DNA of 10,743 nt from Parcubacteria group bacterium CG08_land_8_20_14_0_20_43_9 (GCA_002774465.1 PEYH01000020.1:1-10743); one strand, 5' to 3'. Positions 1 to 6,965 are shown, counted from the stretch's first letter. Notes: a model not told the origin generated them from the sequence alone. Program-made: numbers and translations.

Positions 1-1
1 C

Positions 2-1267
2 GTGCTGTTGACGCGGATAATGTTCTTAAGCCCGATAATTCTCGGCCTCAGCAATATCTTAAGCGGCATTCTCCAGGTTTTCTCAAGGTTTTTTGTCACC
101 GCGCTGGCGCCGATAATGTACAATCTCGGCATCATTTTCGGCATTTTGTTTTTTGTCCCGGCCGTCGGGCTGGTTGGGCTTGCCTGGGGCGTGGCTCTTG
201 GCGCTTTTCTGCATTTGATGATTCAATTACCCATATTTTTGCATCTTGGCTTCAGGCCGAGAAAGATATTCGCGCCGATGAACGAAGGCATCAGGAGAGT
301 TTTTTATCTTATGCTTCCGCGCTCCATTGGCATAGGGGTTTCCCAAATTAATTTTATGGTAATGACAGCCATCGGTTCCACTTTGGCCGCCGGTTCAATC
401 GCGGTTTTCAATTTAGCCAATAATTTAAGCAGAAGTTTTATTATTTTGCTTGCCGTGCCCTTTTCCACTGCCGCTTTTCCGGCTTTGGCAACTGTTTTTT
501 CCGAAGGCAAAAGAGATGAGTTTTTGAAAAAGTTCTCCACGAGCTTCCGCTTGCTTTTATTCCTGATTATCCCGGCTAGCGCCATGCTTTTTATCCTGCG
601 GGCGCAAGTGGTAAGAATAATTTTCGGCACTGGCCGTTTCAGCTGGACTGACACCCGATTGACCAGCGCTTGTTTGGCTTTATTTTCTTTGAGCTTGTTT
701 GCTTATGGCTTGGGTCTTTTGCTTTCCCGGGCATTCTATGCAGTCCATAACACCAAAACCCCGACCTTGATAAGCGTGGCCACGGTGCTGATAAATATTA
801 TTTTATGTTTTTCTTTTGTTTACACTCTGAAAAACCCGGGTTGTTTTCAGGATTTTATGTCCGGGATTTTGAAATTGCAGGGGCTGGAGAATATGAGCAT
901 TGTGGGATTGCCTTTGGCGTATTCTGTTTCAGGAATCGTCCAGTTTGTTCTGTTGTTCACTTTTCTGCATAAAAAATTGGGAAGCGGTAAAAAAAGAGAA
1001 ATAATAAAAACTGCCCAAAAAACAATTTTAGCCACCTTGCCGGCTGCGGTTGTTGCGTATTTTTCCCTCCGGTTCCTTGCTTTGTTTGTAAATACCGCAA
1101 CTTTCACCGGAATTTTTATCCAAACAGCGGGCGCGGGAATCCTGGGGCTGTTAGCGTATCTTTTGGCGTCGTTTTTGATAAAATCGGAAGAAATGGGATT
1201 ATTAAAAAATTTTTTGAAGCGCTATCTGGCGAAAGACAAATTCCAGGAAATCCCTGAAGAAAATTAA
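2..1267 (+). CDS. murJ: MurJ/MviN-family lipid II flippase, 5' truncated by the window edge
   Basis: MurJ flips the lipid-linked peptidoglycan precursor lipid II across the cytoplasmic membrane. About 421 residues are visible and the reading frame is open to the first base. The family is usually 500-550 residues long, so roughly the first 100 residues (the first few membrane helices) lie outside the window and the true start is not seen. What remains is a succession of long hydrophobic helices joined by short basic loops. It includes the stretch LPRSIGIGVSQINFMVMTAI near residues 105-125, which resembles the middle of MviN proteins, and a hydrophobic C-terminal pair of helices before a short charged tail (residues about 395-421). 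It ends in TAA, followed by a hairpin terminator, so it probably closes its own transcription unit. MATE-like or other MVF-family flippases are the alternative; MurJ is the best fit. Confidence 0.88.
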   Translation: MLLTRIMFLSPIILGLSNILSGILQVFSRFFVTALAPIMYNLGIIFGILFFVPAVGLVGLAWGVALGAFLHLMIQLPIFLHLGFRPRKIFAPMNEGIRRVFYLMLPRSIGIGVSQINFMVMTAIGSTLAAGSIAVFNLANNLSRSFIILLAVPFSTAAFPALATVFSEGKRDEFLKKFSTSFRLLLFLIIPASAMLFILRAQVVRIIFGTGRFSWTDTRLTSACLALFSLSLFAYGLGLLLSRAFYAVHNTKTPTLISVATVLINIILCFSFVYTLKNPGCFQDFMSGILKLQGLENMSIVGLPLAYSVSGIVQFVLLFTFLHKKLGSGKKREIIKTAQKTILATLPAAVVAYFSLRFLALFVNTATFTGIFIQTAGAGILGLLAYLLASFLIKSEEMGLLKNFLKRYLAKDKFQEIPEEN

Positions 1268-1287
1268 TTCATATTAGACATAATTAT

Positions 1288-1308
1288 AAACGCCCATAAG
1301 GGCGTTTT
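1288..1308 (+). terminator. Rho-independent terminator after murJ
   Basis: A CGCCC / GGGCG stem (1291-1295 with 1300-1304) closes an ATAA loop. It is extended by AAA/TTT pairing and followed by TTTT. It lies 20 bases after the murJ stop and before the lepA promoter, so it separates the two units. Confidence 0.75.
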
Positions 1309-1331
1309 GATTAGGCAAAAACAGGGTTTTT

Positions 1332-1340
1332 TGATAGAAT
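1332..1340 (+). promoter_or_regulatory. Extended -10 promoter for lepA
   Basis: TGA followed directly by TAGAAT (1335-1340) forms an extended -10 element (TGn-TATAAT type, 5 of 6 matches). No -35 at good spacing is seen; TTGATT at 1307 is 22 bases away. Transcription would start near 1347, only about 5 bases before the lepA ATG, so the mRNA would be almost leaderless. This fits the lack of a Shine-Dalgarno sequence there. Confidence 0.4.
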
Positions 1341-1351
1341 GAGATATTGTT

Positions 1352-3133
1352 ATGAATCAAAATATCCGCAATTTCGGGATTGTCGCCCACATTGACCACG
1401 GCAAGTCAACTTTGGCTGACCGTTTTTTGGAATTGACCCGCACCATAAACCCCAAAAAAATGCAGCCCCAATTTCTGGATATGATGGAATTGGAAAGAGA
1501 AAAGGGCATTACCATCAAACTTCAGCCAGTGAGGATGGAATACAAGGGCTATGTCTTAAATATGATTGACACGCCGGGTCATGTTGATTTCACCTATGAG
1601 GTTTCGCGCAGTTTAGCCGCCATAGAAGGAGTGATCCTTTTAGTTGATGTCTTAAAAGGCATTCAGGCCCAAACCCTGATGAATTTGGAATTGGCGAGAA
1701 AAGAAGGGCTGGTTATTATTCCGGTGATAAATAAGATTGACCTGATAGGCGATGACGAATTACGATTGGCTGATGTGGTGAACGAAGTGGCAGGACTCTT
1801 GGGAGTTGATAAAGAGGAGATTATAACAATATCTGCCAAAAGCGGCGCCAATGTTGAGAAGGTTCTGGAAACGGTTATAGAGAAAATCCCGGCTCCGGAA
1901 CGGAATGCCGCGGCGCCGTTAAGGGCCTTGATTTTTGATTTCCAATATGATTCTTTCAAAGGAATAATCGCTTATTTCCGGGTAAGGGAGGGGACGATAA
2001 AAAGAGGGGATGAGATTTTTATGATTAATTCCGCGACCCGGGCTCAAGCCAAAGAAGTAGGTTGGTTCAGGCCTGACCGTTTTCCCCGGGAACAGATTGA
2101 AAGCGGGGAAATAGGGTATGTTGTTTTGGGCATCAAAGAGCCGGACAGAGTGAGAATCGGAGACACCATTACTTTTTATGAGGGCTGTCAGAAGATTGAG
2201 CATCTGCCCGGGTATAAAGAGCCGAAGGCGGTGGTTTTTGTCGGAATTTTTCCCGAGAACGCTGATGACTGGGCTCTATTGAGGGACGCTCTGATGAAAT
2301 TGCGGTTGAGTGATCCGTCATTGAGTTTCAAGCCGGAATCAAAATCCGCTCTCGGCCGGGGTTTCTTGTGCGGCTTTTTGGGGCTTTTGCACGCCGAGAT
2401 TGTTATTGAGCGCCTCAAAAGGGAATTTAGTTTGGAACTGATGACCTCTGCCCCCTCTGTTTGCTATTTATTGGAGTTTGAGGGGGGCAAAGAAGAGATG
2501 GTTTGTTCGGTTATGGACTGGCCGGACGAATCAAGAATTAAAATTGCCAAAGAGCAGTTTTGCGACTTGAAAATTATTGTCCCGATGAAATTTCTGGGCA
2601 ATACTTTGGAACTGATTGAGCGGCGTCAGCCGAACATCCATCATTTGAGCGCGGATAAAGCGCTTCTGTCCTGCGAAATGCCGTTCAGAGAGCTGATGGC
2701 GAATTTTTATGACAAATTAAAAAGCGCTACCCAGGGATACGGCTCTATGGATTATCATTTTTTGGATTGGAGGCGGTCGGACTTGGTCAAGCTGGAGGTT
2801 TTGGTTTTAGGGAAATTGGAAGAAGCGCTTTCAACTATTGTGCCGAGAGAAAGAGCTTTTCAGGAAGGCCGGGCGGTCGTGGAAAAATTGAAAGGCATTT
2901 TTCCGCCTCAATTATTCCCGGTTCCTTTGCAGGCAAAAATAGGGGGAAATATTATCGCCCGAGAGACCGTAAGAGCCAGGCGCAAAGATGTGACTGCTCC
3001 GCTTTATGGGGGAGATGTTACCCGCAAGAGAAAGCTCTTGGAAAAACAAAAAAAAGGAAAGAAAAAGCTCCGGAACAGAGCCGTCTTGAGGGTCCCGCAA
3101 ACCGTGCTTTGGAAAATGTTCAGGACAGAATAA
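1352..3133 (+). CDS. lepA: Elongation factor 4 (LepA), ribosome back-translocase GTPase
   Basis: LepA is a ribosome-binding GTPase that acts on stalled or mis-translocated ribosomes and in initiation and assembly. The product has 593 residues, against about 600 in the family, so it is full length. GTPase motifs are in order: G1 AHIDHGKST (12-20), G2 threonine in GITIK (52-56), G3 DTPGH (73-77), G4 NKID (127-130), G5 SAK (161-163). Domain II and the EF-G-like domains III and V follow. The LepA-specific C-terminal domain is clear from the stretch with IIARETVRARRKDVTAPLYG and the following GGDVTRKRKLLEKQKKGKKK. The ATG is chosen because the protein begins with the standard MNQNIRNFGIVAHIDHG. 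No Shine-Dalgarno sequence is visible. No key residue is missing. It is not EF-G, because the domain IV insertion is absent and the C-terminal domain is LepA type. Confidence 0.97.
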   Translation: MNQNIRNFGIVAHIDHGKSTLADRFLELTRTINPKKMQPQFLDMMELEREKGITIKLQPVRMEYKGYVLNMIDTPGHVDFTYEVSRSLAAIEGVILLVDVLKGIQAQTLMNLELARKEGLVIIPVINKIDLIGDDELRLADVVNEVAGLLGVDKEEIITISAKSGANVEKVLETVIEKIPAPERNAAAPLRALIFDFQYDSFKGIIAYFRVREGTIKRGDEIFMINSATRAQAKEVGWFRPDRFPREQIESGEIGYVVLGIKEPDRVRIGDTITFYEGCQKIEHLPGYKEPKAVVFVGIFPENADDWALLRDALMKLRLSDPSLSFKPESKSALGRGFLCGFLGLLHAEIVIERLKREFSLELMTSAPSVCYLLEFEGGKEEMVCSVMDWPDESRIKIAKEQFCDLKIIVPMKFLGNTLELIERRQPNIHHLSADKALLSCEMPFRELMANFYDKLKSATQGYGSMDYHFLDWRRSDLVKLEVLVLGKLEEALSTIVPRERAFQEGRAVVEKLKGIFPPQLFPVPLQAKIGGNIIARETVRARRKDVTAPLYGGDVTRKRKLLEKQKKGKKKLRNRAVLRVPQTVLWKMFRTE

Positions 3134-3151
3134 GAGACAGGGGGCAGGCAG

Positions 3152-3180
3152 TTGATAAAAAAGAATTTTAGGGGTATTAT
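3152..3180 (+). promoter_or_regulatory. Sigma70-type promoter for the ftsB-tRNA-prfB-ftsEX unit
   Basis: TTGATA (3152-3157), a 17-base spacer and TATTAT (3175-3180) match five of six bases in each hexamer. Start of transcription would be near 3187, leaving about 107 bases of leader before the ftsB ATG at 3294. I see no further gene or clear structure in 3134-3293. No terminator lies between here and the end of ftsX, so ftsB, two tRNAs, prfB, ftsE and ftsX could be read from it. Confidence 0.6.
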
Positions 3181-3293
3181 CTAAATAGAGCGGGCAAGGA
3201 TAAGCTAAAAATCATACTCAAAGATACGAGGACCGCCAATATTATCCAAACCCACCGCGCAAATTGTTTGCCTTTGACTTTCATCTCATTTCT

Positions 3294-3716
3294 ATGATAG
3301 CAAAAAAGAGGAAATATACAAAGCATACCGGACAAGAAAAACTCTTAATCGGACTCCTGATGCTCTTAGATGTTCTGATTATCGGTTTTCTGGTCTTCGG
3401 CAATCTTAAACTTTATTCCGAAAACAAGGAAACGAGCAGCCGGTATATTGACCTTAACAAAGAGCTGGAATATCTGGAGAATAAAAATCAAGAATTGAAA
3501 GAGTTATTTTCCTACGCCAGCGAAGAGGATTATACCGAAGCGGTATTAAGGGAAAAAGGGTTGTATAAAAAAGAAGGGGAAGGAGTGATAGTGATTACCA
3601 GAGACATTCCGCCGCTGGAAGAGCAGGGGCAGGTCAAAGAGCAGCAAACAACAGAAAGCGCTTCAGTCTGGCAGAAAATTTTTGATTTTTTCGGCAGTAT
3701 TTTCAGGCGGGATTAG
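3294..3716 (+). CDS. FtsB/DivIC-like septum formation initiator protein
   Basis: This small bitopic membrane protein is of the FtsB/DivIC type, which joins FtsL and FtsQ/DivIB in the divisome and helps activate septal peptidoglycan synthesis. With the ATG at 3294 it has 140 residues: a basic cytoplasmic N-terminus (IAKKRKYTKHTGQEK), one membrane helix (about 17-38), a coiled coil rich in Glu, Lys and Leu (about 43-70), then the family-typical AVLREKGLYKKEGEGVIVI. The C-terminal tail is low in recognisable features and ends in an amphipathic IFDFFGSIFRRD. A TTG at 3264 would add ten residues (FAFDFHLIS) that look unlike the family; neither start has a Shine-Dalgarno sequence. The last three codons and the stop overlap the 5' end of tRNA-Gly. 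FtsL or another DivIC-like protein is the alternative. Confidence 0.8.
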   Translation: MIAKKRKYTKHTGQEKLLIGLLMLLDVLIIGFLVFGNLKLYSENKETSSRYIDLNKELEYLENKNQELKELFSYASEEDYTEAVLREKGLYKKEGEGVIVITRDIPPLEEQGQVKEQQTTESASVWQKIFDFFGSIFRRD

Positions 3717-3777
3717 TTGAGCGGTTCAACGCAACCTTCCCAAGGTTGTAAGGCGGGTTCGACTCCCGTATCCCGCT
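3707..3777 (+). tRNA. tRNA-Gly(CCC)
   Basis: A 71-base cloverleaf: acceptor GCGGGAT/ATCCCGC (perfect), D stem GTTG/CAAC, anticodon stem CAACC/GGTTG around loop TTCCCAA (anticodon CCC, reading GGG), T stem GCGGG/CCCGT (one G-T pair) around TTCGACT, and discriminator T. CCA is not encoded. Its first ten bases are also the last three sense codons and stop of the upstream ftsB-like gene, so RNase P processing would remove the stop codon from that message. Confidence 0.93.
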
Positions 3778-3784
3778 TAACTCT

Positions 3785-3856
3785 GCCAGCGTAGCTCAAC
3801 GGCAGAGCAACGCCTCCGTAACGCGTAGGTTGTCGGTTCAAATCCGACCGCTGGCT
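3785..3856 (+). tRNA. tRNA-Thr(CGT), with unusual anticodon loop
   Basis: A 72-base cloverleaf: acceptor GCCAGCG/CGCTGGC (perfect), D stem GCTC/GAGC, T stem GTCGG/CCGAC around TTCAAAT, discriminator T, no encoded CCA. The anticodon arm is ACGCC-TCCGTAA-CGCGT, giving anticodon CGT at positions 34-36. Two oddities stand out: position 33 is C, not the nearly universal U, and pair 31-39 is a C-C mismatch. If U33 were forced into place the anticodon would read CCG (Arg), but the loop would then be misregistered. Thr is preferred because of the loop length and the A37-A38 context. Confidence 0.82.
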
Positions 3857-3876
3857 ATAATAACCTTCATTAAATT

Positions 3877-4990
3877 ATGAAAGAAGAAATTTTAGTAAAA
3901 ATAGAGGATATACAAAATAAGCTCCATCATCTGATGGACTGTCTTTGAATTTGAGAATAAGAAAAAAGAATTGAGTGGCCTTGAAAAAGAATTATCCGGC
4001 GTTTCCGAGTGGAAAGACCAGGCAAGATTAGTGGAAGCCAGCAGAAAAATGTCTTCCTTGAAACAAGAAGTGGAGCAGTTTGAACAATTCCAAAAAGAGG
4101 CGGAGGATTTGGCAGAACTGATAGACCTGTCTTCCAAAGACAAGGATTTCAAGCTGGCGCAGGAGACCGCTAAGATGGCGGCAAAGCTTTTTCAAAAATT
4201 AGAAGCAAAAGAGAGCGAGGTTTTTCTTTCCGGGCCCTATGATAAAAATAACGCTATTTTGACCATAAACGCCGGCGCAGGGGGCAATGACGCGGAGGAC
4301 TGGGCCACTATCCTTTTGAGGATGTACGAAAGATTTGCAGACCGCAGGGGGTTTAAGTATTCCACCTTTTCTCGCAGCTTTGGCCAGCCGGGGCCCGAGG
4401 GGAGAATGGGGACAAAAGAGGTGGCTCTGGAAATCAGGGGCAAAAACGCTTTTGGATTGTTAAGGGGTGAGAGCGGAGTGCATCGCCTGGTCAGGATATC
4501 GCCGTTTTCCGCAAAACAATTGAGACATACTTCGTTTGCTTCCATAGAAGTGATGCCTGAATTAGCAGAAGAAATAGCCAGAGAGATAGAAATCAAAGAA
4601 GAGGATTTGCGGGTTGACACTTATAGGGCCTCTGGTCCGGGCGGGCAATATGTCAACAAAAGGGAATCAGCCATAAGAATTACCCATTTGCCGACAAAAA
4701 TAGTTGTAAGCTGTCAGGTGGAAAGAACCCAGGGGATGAACCGCAAAAAAGCGATGGATATTTTAAGGAGCAAGCTTTTACAAAAGAAAGAGCGGGAAAA
4801 AAAATCAAAAATGGAAAGAGTCAAGGGCGTTTCCAAAAGCCCGGAATGGGGGAATCAGATTCGCTCTTATGTTTTTTATCCGTACAAGATGGTGAAAGAC
4901 CATCGGACAGGGGTTGAGACCAGTCAGTTGGAAACAGCGTTGGACGGCAATCTGGACCAATTTATCGAAGCCGAGCTTCGTCTGACATAA
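3877..4990 (+). CDS. prfB: Peptide chain release factor 2, with programmed +1 frameshift
   Basis: RF2 recognises UAA and UGA in the ribosomal A site and triggers peptide release. The gene is read as 3877-3945 joined to 3947-4990, skipping T3946. The first 23 codons (from MKEEILVKIEDIQ) end in CTT followed by an in-frame TGA. After a +1 shift, translation continues as EFENKKKELSG and onward. The full product is 370 residues, against 365 in E. coli. The stop-codon recognition motif SPF falls at about 208-210 and the catalytic GGQ (SGPGGQYVNKRES) at about 255-257, both very near the E. coli positions. The TTG at 3971 is not the start: it would lose the N-terminal helix. tRNA-Thr ends 20 bases upstream and ftsE follows within about 25 bases. 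No Shine-Dalgarno sequence precedes the ATG. SPF rather than PxT separates it from RF1. Confidence 0.96.
3936..3948 (+). promoter_or_regulatory. RF2 programmed +1 frameshift site
   Basis: CTTTGA (3943-3948) is the classical slippery Leu codon plus UGA stop. Low RF2 lets the ribosome shift +1 and make more RF2; high RF2 terminates after 23 codons. The upstream stimulator that in E. coli is a strong Shine-Dalgarno-like AGGGGG is reduced here to GGA at 3936-3938, so the site looks weaker or differently stimulated. Confidence 0.9.
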
Positions 4991-5015
4991 TGATAAGATA
5001 ATGATAAAATATAAA

Positions 5016-5702
5016 ATGATTATTTTTGAAAATATCAGCAAAGTTTATAAACCGGACACTGTGGCTTTGAAAAATGTCAGTTTTCAAATCGGAATCAGCG
5101 GGAATGAGTTTGTGTCAATTGTCGGTAAATCCGGCGCAGGCAAAACGACTCTGATTAAACTGCTTTTGCGGGAAGAAGAGCCGACTGGCGGAAGGATAAT
5201 TTACGGAGGAAAAAATATCGCCGAGATAAAAAACAAAGAGTTGCCGCTATTCCGCCAAAAAATCGGGTGCGTGTTTCAGGACTATCGGCTTTTGCCCAAT
5301 AAGACTGTTTTTGAGAATGTGGCGTATGCTATGGAAGTGATGGGAGCCACGGATTATGAGATTTTGAGGGATGTGCCCCGGCTTTTGGAAATCGTGGGGT
5401 TGCAGGACAGGGCAAGGAATTTTCCCTTAGGGCTTTCCGGCGGCGAGAAACAGCGCACCGCCATTGCTCGCGCTTTGGCTATAAGGCCGGAAGTGATTAT
5501 CGCCGATGAGCCCACTGGCAACCTTGATCCTTACCATACGAGGGATATAATCAATCTGCTGGAAAAAATATGCGAGCTGGGAACGACTGTCATTCTTTCC
5601 ACCCACGACAAAGCGATAATCAACAGCTTGGAAAAGCGGGTGGTTACCTTAGATAACGGCGAACTTATCCGTGATGAAGAAAAAGGCAGGTTTATTTTGT
5701 GA
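5016..5702 (+). CDS. ftsE: Cell-division ABC transporter ATP-binding protein FtsE
   Basis: FtsE is the cytoplasmic ATPase of FtsEX, which works at the division ring to activate peptidoglycan hydrolases. From the ATG at 5016 the protein has 228 residues (E. coli 222). Motifs: Walker A GKSGAGKTT (37-45), Q-loop Gln88 in VFQDY, ABC signature LSGGEKQR (140-147), Walker B VIIADEP with Asp164-Glu165, D-loop GNLD, and H-loop His197 in LSTHD. The start at 5016 is chosen because it yields MIIFENISKVY, the usual FtsE beginning. An ATG at 5001 would add five residues and cannot be excluded. Neither has a clear Shine-Dalgarno sequence. The stop TGA overlaps the GTG start of ftsX by four bases (GTGA), consistent with translational coupling. 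The neighbouring ftsX rules out a LolD- or MacB-type assignment. Confidence 0.95.
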   Translation: MIIFENISKVYKPDTVALKNVSFQIGISGNEFVSIVGKSGAGKTTLIKLLLREEEPTGGRIIYGGKNIAEIKNKELPLFRQKIGCVFQDYRLLPNKTVFENVAYAMEVMGATDYEILRDVPRLLEIVGLQDRARNFPLGLSGGEKQRTAIARALAIRPEVIIADEPTGNLDPYHTRDIINLLEKICELGTTVILSTHDKAIINSLEKRVVTLDNGELIRDEEKGRFIL

Positions 5703-6613
5703 ATATGTTTACATTTTTACGCAGAGTAACCCGTTTCGGGTGGCATAATTTCTGGAGAGCAGGAGGCCTGAATGTGGCTACGGTTTTTGTGCTGATTGTA
5801 ACTATCACTTTGATTACTTCCCTTTTCATATCCGAGGGCGCGGTCAAGCATATCATCGCCCAAATTAAAGAAAAAATAGATATCAGCGTTTATGTGAAGC
5901 CGGAAACGACTTCCGAAACAATGGAGAAAATAAAAGACAAGCTGGTTGAATTGCCGGAAGTTCAGGCAGTAAGCATTGTTTCCAAAGAAGACGCTATGGA
6001 GCAGTTCAGGGAGAGGCACGAAAACGACCCGGTTTTGTTGGAATCGCTGGAGATTGTGGGGACGAACCCCTTCTATGCTTCGTTGAATATAAGGGCTAAC
6101 GACCCGGAGCAATACGCCGCCATCCTGGAAGTTTTGAATAACTCCTCTCTCGACGATATCATCTACAAGGTGGATTACGTGGAGAAAAAAACAGTTATTG
6201 AAAAACTCTCCGGCTTTATTTCCAATGTGAACACCGGCGGGCTGTTACTGGCTCTGGCCCTTGGAGTGGTGGCGGTTCTGGTGGCTTTTAACACCATCAG
6301 GGTGGCGATTTATGACGCCAGCAAAGAGATTTCCATTATGCGCTTGGTGGGCGCGCCCAATCGCTTTATAAGGGGGCCCTTCATCGTGCAGGGCATGATT
6401 GCCGGCGCCATTGCCGCCTTGGCATCGTTCCTTATTCTTCTGTTATTGAGTTATTCCCTTGCCGACAAAATTAGTTCGTTGACTAACGGTTTCAATGTTT
6501 TTGCCTGGTTTGGAACGCGAGCATTTGTCTTATTTTTTATTCAGTTGGCGAGCGGAATTGCCCTCGGAGTAATCTCCAGCTTAATCGCCATCAGAAAATA
6601 TTTGACAGCCTAA
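5699..6613 (+). CDS. ftsX: Cell-division protein FtsX, membrane partner of FtsE
   Basis: FtsX is the four-helix membrane subunit that passes the FtsE ATPase cycle to an extracytoplasmic peptidoglycan hydrolase or its activator. The 304 residues fit the family. Helix 1 is about 24-46, the extracellular domain about 47-178 (ISVYVKPETT..., typical FtsX ECD start), and helices 2-4 are near 180-202, 229-253 and 275-298. The conserved cytoplasmic stretch ASKEISIMRLVGAPNRFIRG (207-226) is diagnostic. The GTG at 5699 overlaps the ftsE stop, and an AGG lies seven to nine bases upstream, one of the few ribosome-binding-like sequences in the window; an ATG six bases later is the alternative. No hydrolase partner gene follows: the next items are a tRNA and accessory DNA. 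Confidence 0.95.
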   Translation: MNMFTFLRRVTRFGWHNFWRAGGLNVATVFVLIVTITLITSLFISEGAVKHIIAQIKEKIDISVYVKPETTSETMEKIKDKLVELPEVQAVSIVSKEDAMEQFRERHENDPVLLESLEIVGTNPFYASLNIRANDPEQYAAILEVLNNSSLDDIIYKVDYVEKKTVIEKLSGFISNVNTGGLLLALALGVVAVLVAFNTIRVAIYDASKEISIMRLVGAPNRFIRGPFIVQGMIAGAIAALASFLILLLLSYSLADKISSLTNGFNVFAWFGTRAFVLFFIQLASGIALGVISSLIAIRKYLTA

Positions 6614-6630
6614 TTTCTGCCAAGTAGGAT
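6602..6630 (+). promoter_or_regulatory. Promoter for tRNA-Gln, inside the ftsX 3' end
   Basis: A perfect TTGACA (6602-6607), 17-base spacer and TAGGAT (6625-6630, four of six) point rightward. Predicted start is near 6637, 21 bases before tRNA-Gln. A second -10-like TAAAAT is at 6642-6647. Confidence 0.5.
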
Positions 6631-6657
6631 ACCAGAGCAGGTAAAATCATGAAACAT

Positions 6658-6728
6658 TGCGGGGTCGGCTAATGGTAGGCCTCAGCGCTCTGGACGCTGC
6701 TATCTAGGTCCGAATCCTAGCCCCGCAG
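6658..6728 (+). tRNA. tRNA-Gln(CTG)
   Basis: A 71-base cloverleaf: acceptor TGCGGGG/CCCCGCA (perfect), D stem GGCT/GGCC (one T-G pair), anticodon stem CAGCG/CGCTG around CTCTGGA (anticodon CTG, reading CAG), T stem CTAGG/CCTAG, discriminator G, no encoded CCA. The T loop is TCCGAAT, so position 55 is C in place of the almost invariant U that becomes pseudouridine, and position 9 is C. It is the last housekeeping gene before the repeat-rich accessory DNA. Confidence 0.9.
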
Positions 6729-6736
6729 CAGTCTAG

Positions 6737-6762
6737 TGCTCGGTTCGAGCGACCGACAAGCA
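6737..6762 (+). other. Hairpin downstream of tRNA-Gln, T-arm-like
   Basis: TGCTCGGT (6737-6744) pairs with ACCG (6752-6755) and, across a three-base bulge, AGCA (6759-6762). An alternative inner stem is GCTCG/CGAGC. The core CGGTTCGAGC recalls a tRNA T arm, so it might be the remnant of a tRNA 3' end, but no acceptor stem can be completed. The stretch 6729-7036 holds no gene: only this hairpin, two repeats, a terminator and a possible weak promoter for the endonuclease (TTGCTA 6989, TAGATT 7013). Confidence 0.35.
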
Positions 6763-6766
6763 TCAA

Positions 6767-6790
6767 AAAATAGAATTGACATCATTTTTT
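6767..6790 (+). repeat. Repeat family copy A (plus orientation)
   Basis: AAAATAGAATTGACATCATT belongs to the family with consensus AAAATAGACTTGACNCCATTT found five further times in the accessory block. It is the most diverged intact copy and marks the left edge of the accessory region, 39 bases after tRNA-Gln. Confidence 0.6.
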
Positions 6791-6820
6791 ATAATTTTTT
6801 ACAGCTCTAGATAATAGTAC

Positions 6821-6847
6821 AAAAAGCCCGCCATAGGCGGGCTTTTT
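6821..6847 (+). terminator. Strong Rho-independent terminator
   Basis: A seven-pair GC stem (GCCCGCC 6826-6832 with GGCGGGC 6836-6842), ATA loop, preceded by AAAAA and followed by TTTTT. The A and T tracts make it able to work in both directions. It probably ends the ftsB-to-tRNA-Gln transcription and shields it from the accessory DNA. Confidence 0.9.
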
Positions 6848-6878
6848 GTTATCCCGCTCCAGAATTGAAAAAACCCGC

Positions 6879-6965
6879 AAAATGGGGTATGGTGAAACTA
6901 GACTTTCGAATTCTATTGAGGTTCGGCCTCGATAGGCTCGATAGAAAATAGACTTGACCCCATTT
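6879..6965. repeat. MITE/BIME-like palindromic element (repeat copies B' and B)
   Basis: The 87-base element opens with AAAATGGGGT (6879-6888) and closes with ACCCCATTT (6957-6965), an inverted pair. The right half is a complete plus-oriented family copy (6944-6965, AAAATAGACTTGACCCCATT core). The left half is a minus-oriented copy whose middle is replaced by about 20 bases before AATTCTATT resumes at 6909. Between them is a hairpin CTATTGAGG (6913-6921) / CCTCGATAG (6927-6935) with one G-T pair. This looks like a non-autonomous, foldback mobile element; no transposase is in the window. Confidence 0.6.

Noticed and set aside
2767..3171. A 134-residue plus-strand frame inside lepA
   Set aside because: It lies in another frame across the highly conserved LepA C-terminal domain and its translation has no recognisable domain.
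3264..3293. TTG at 3264 as the start of the ftsB-like gene
   Set aside because: The extra ten residues are not family-like and the ATG at 3294 gives a typical basic N-terminus before the membrane helix.
3274..3298. TTGACT...TATGAT as a second promoter at the ftsB-like start
   Set aside because: The spacer is only 13 bases, too short, and the -10 would overlap the start codon.
3971..4990. TTG at 3971 as the prfB start
   Set aside because: An ATG at 3877 with an RF2-type CTTTGA frameshift gives the full 370-residue protein with motif positions matching E. coli RF2.
5717..6112. Minus-strand frames opposite ftsX, murJ, prfB and lepA
   Set aside because: They are shadows of clearly conserved genes, with no family resemblance or promoter signals of their own.
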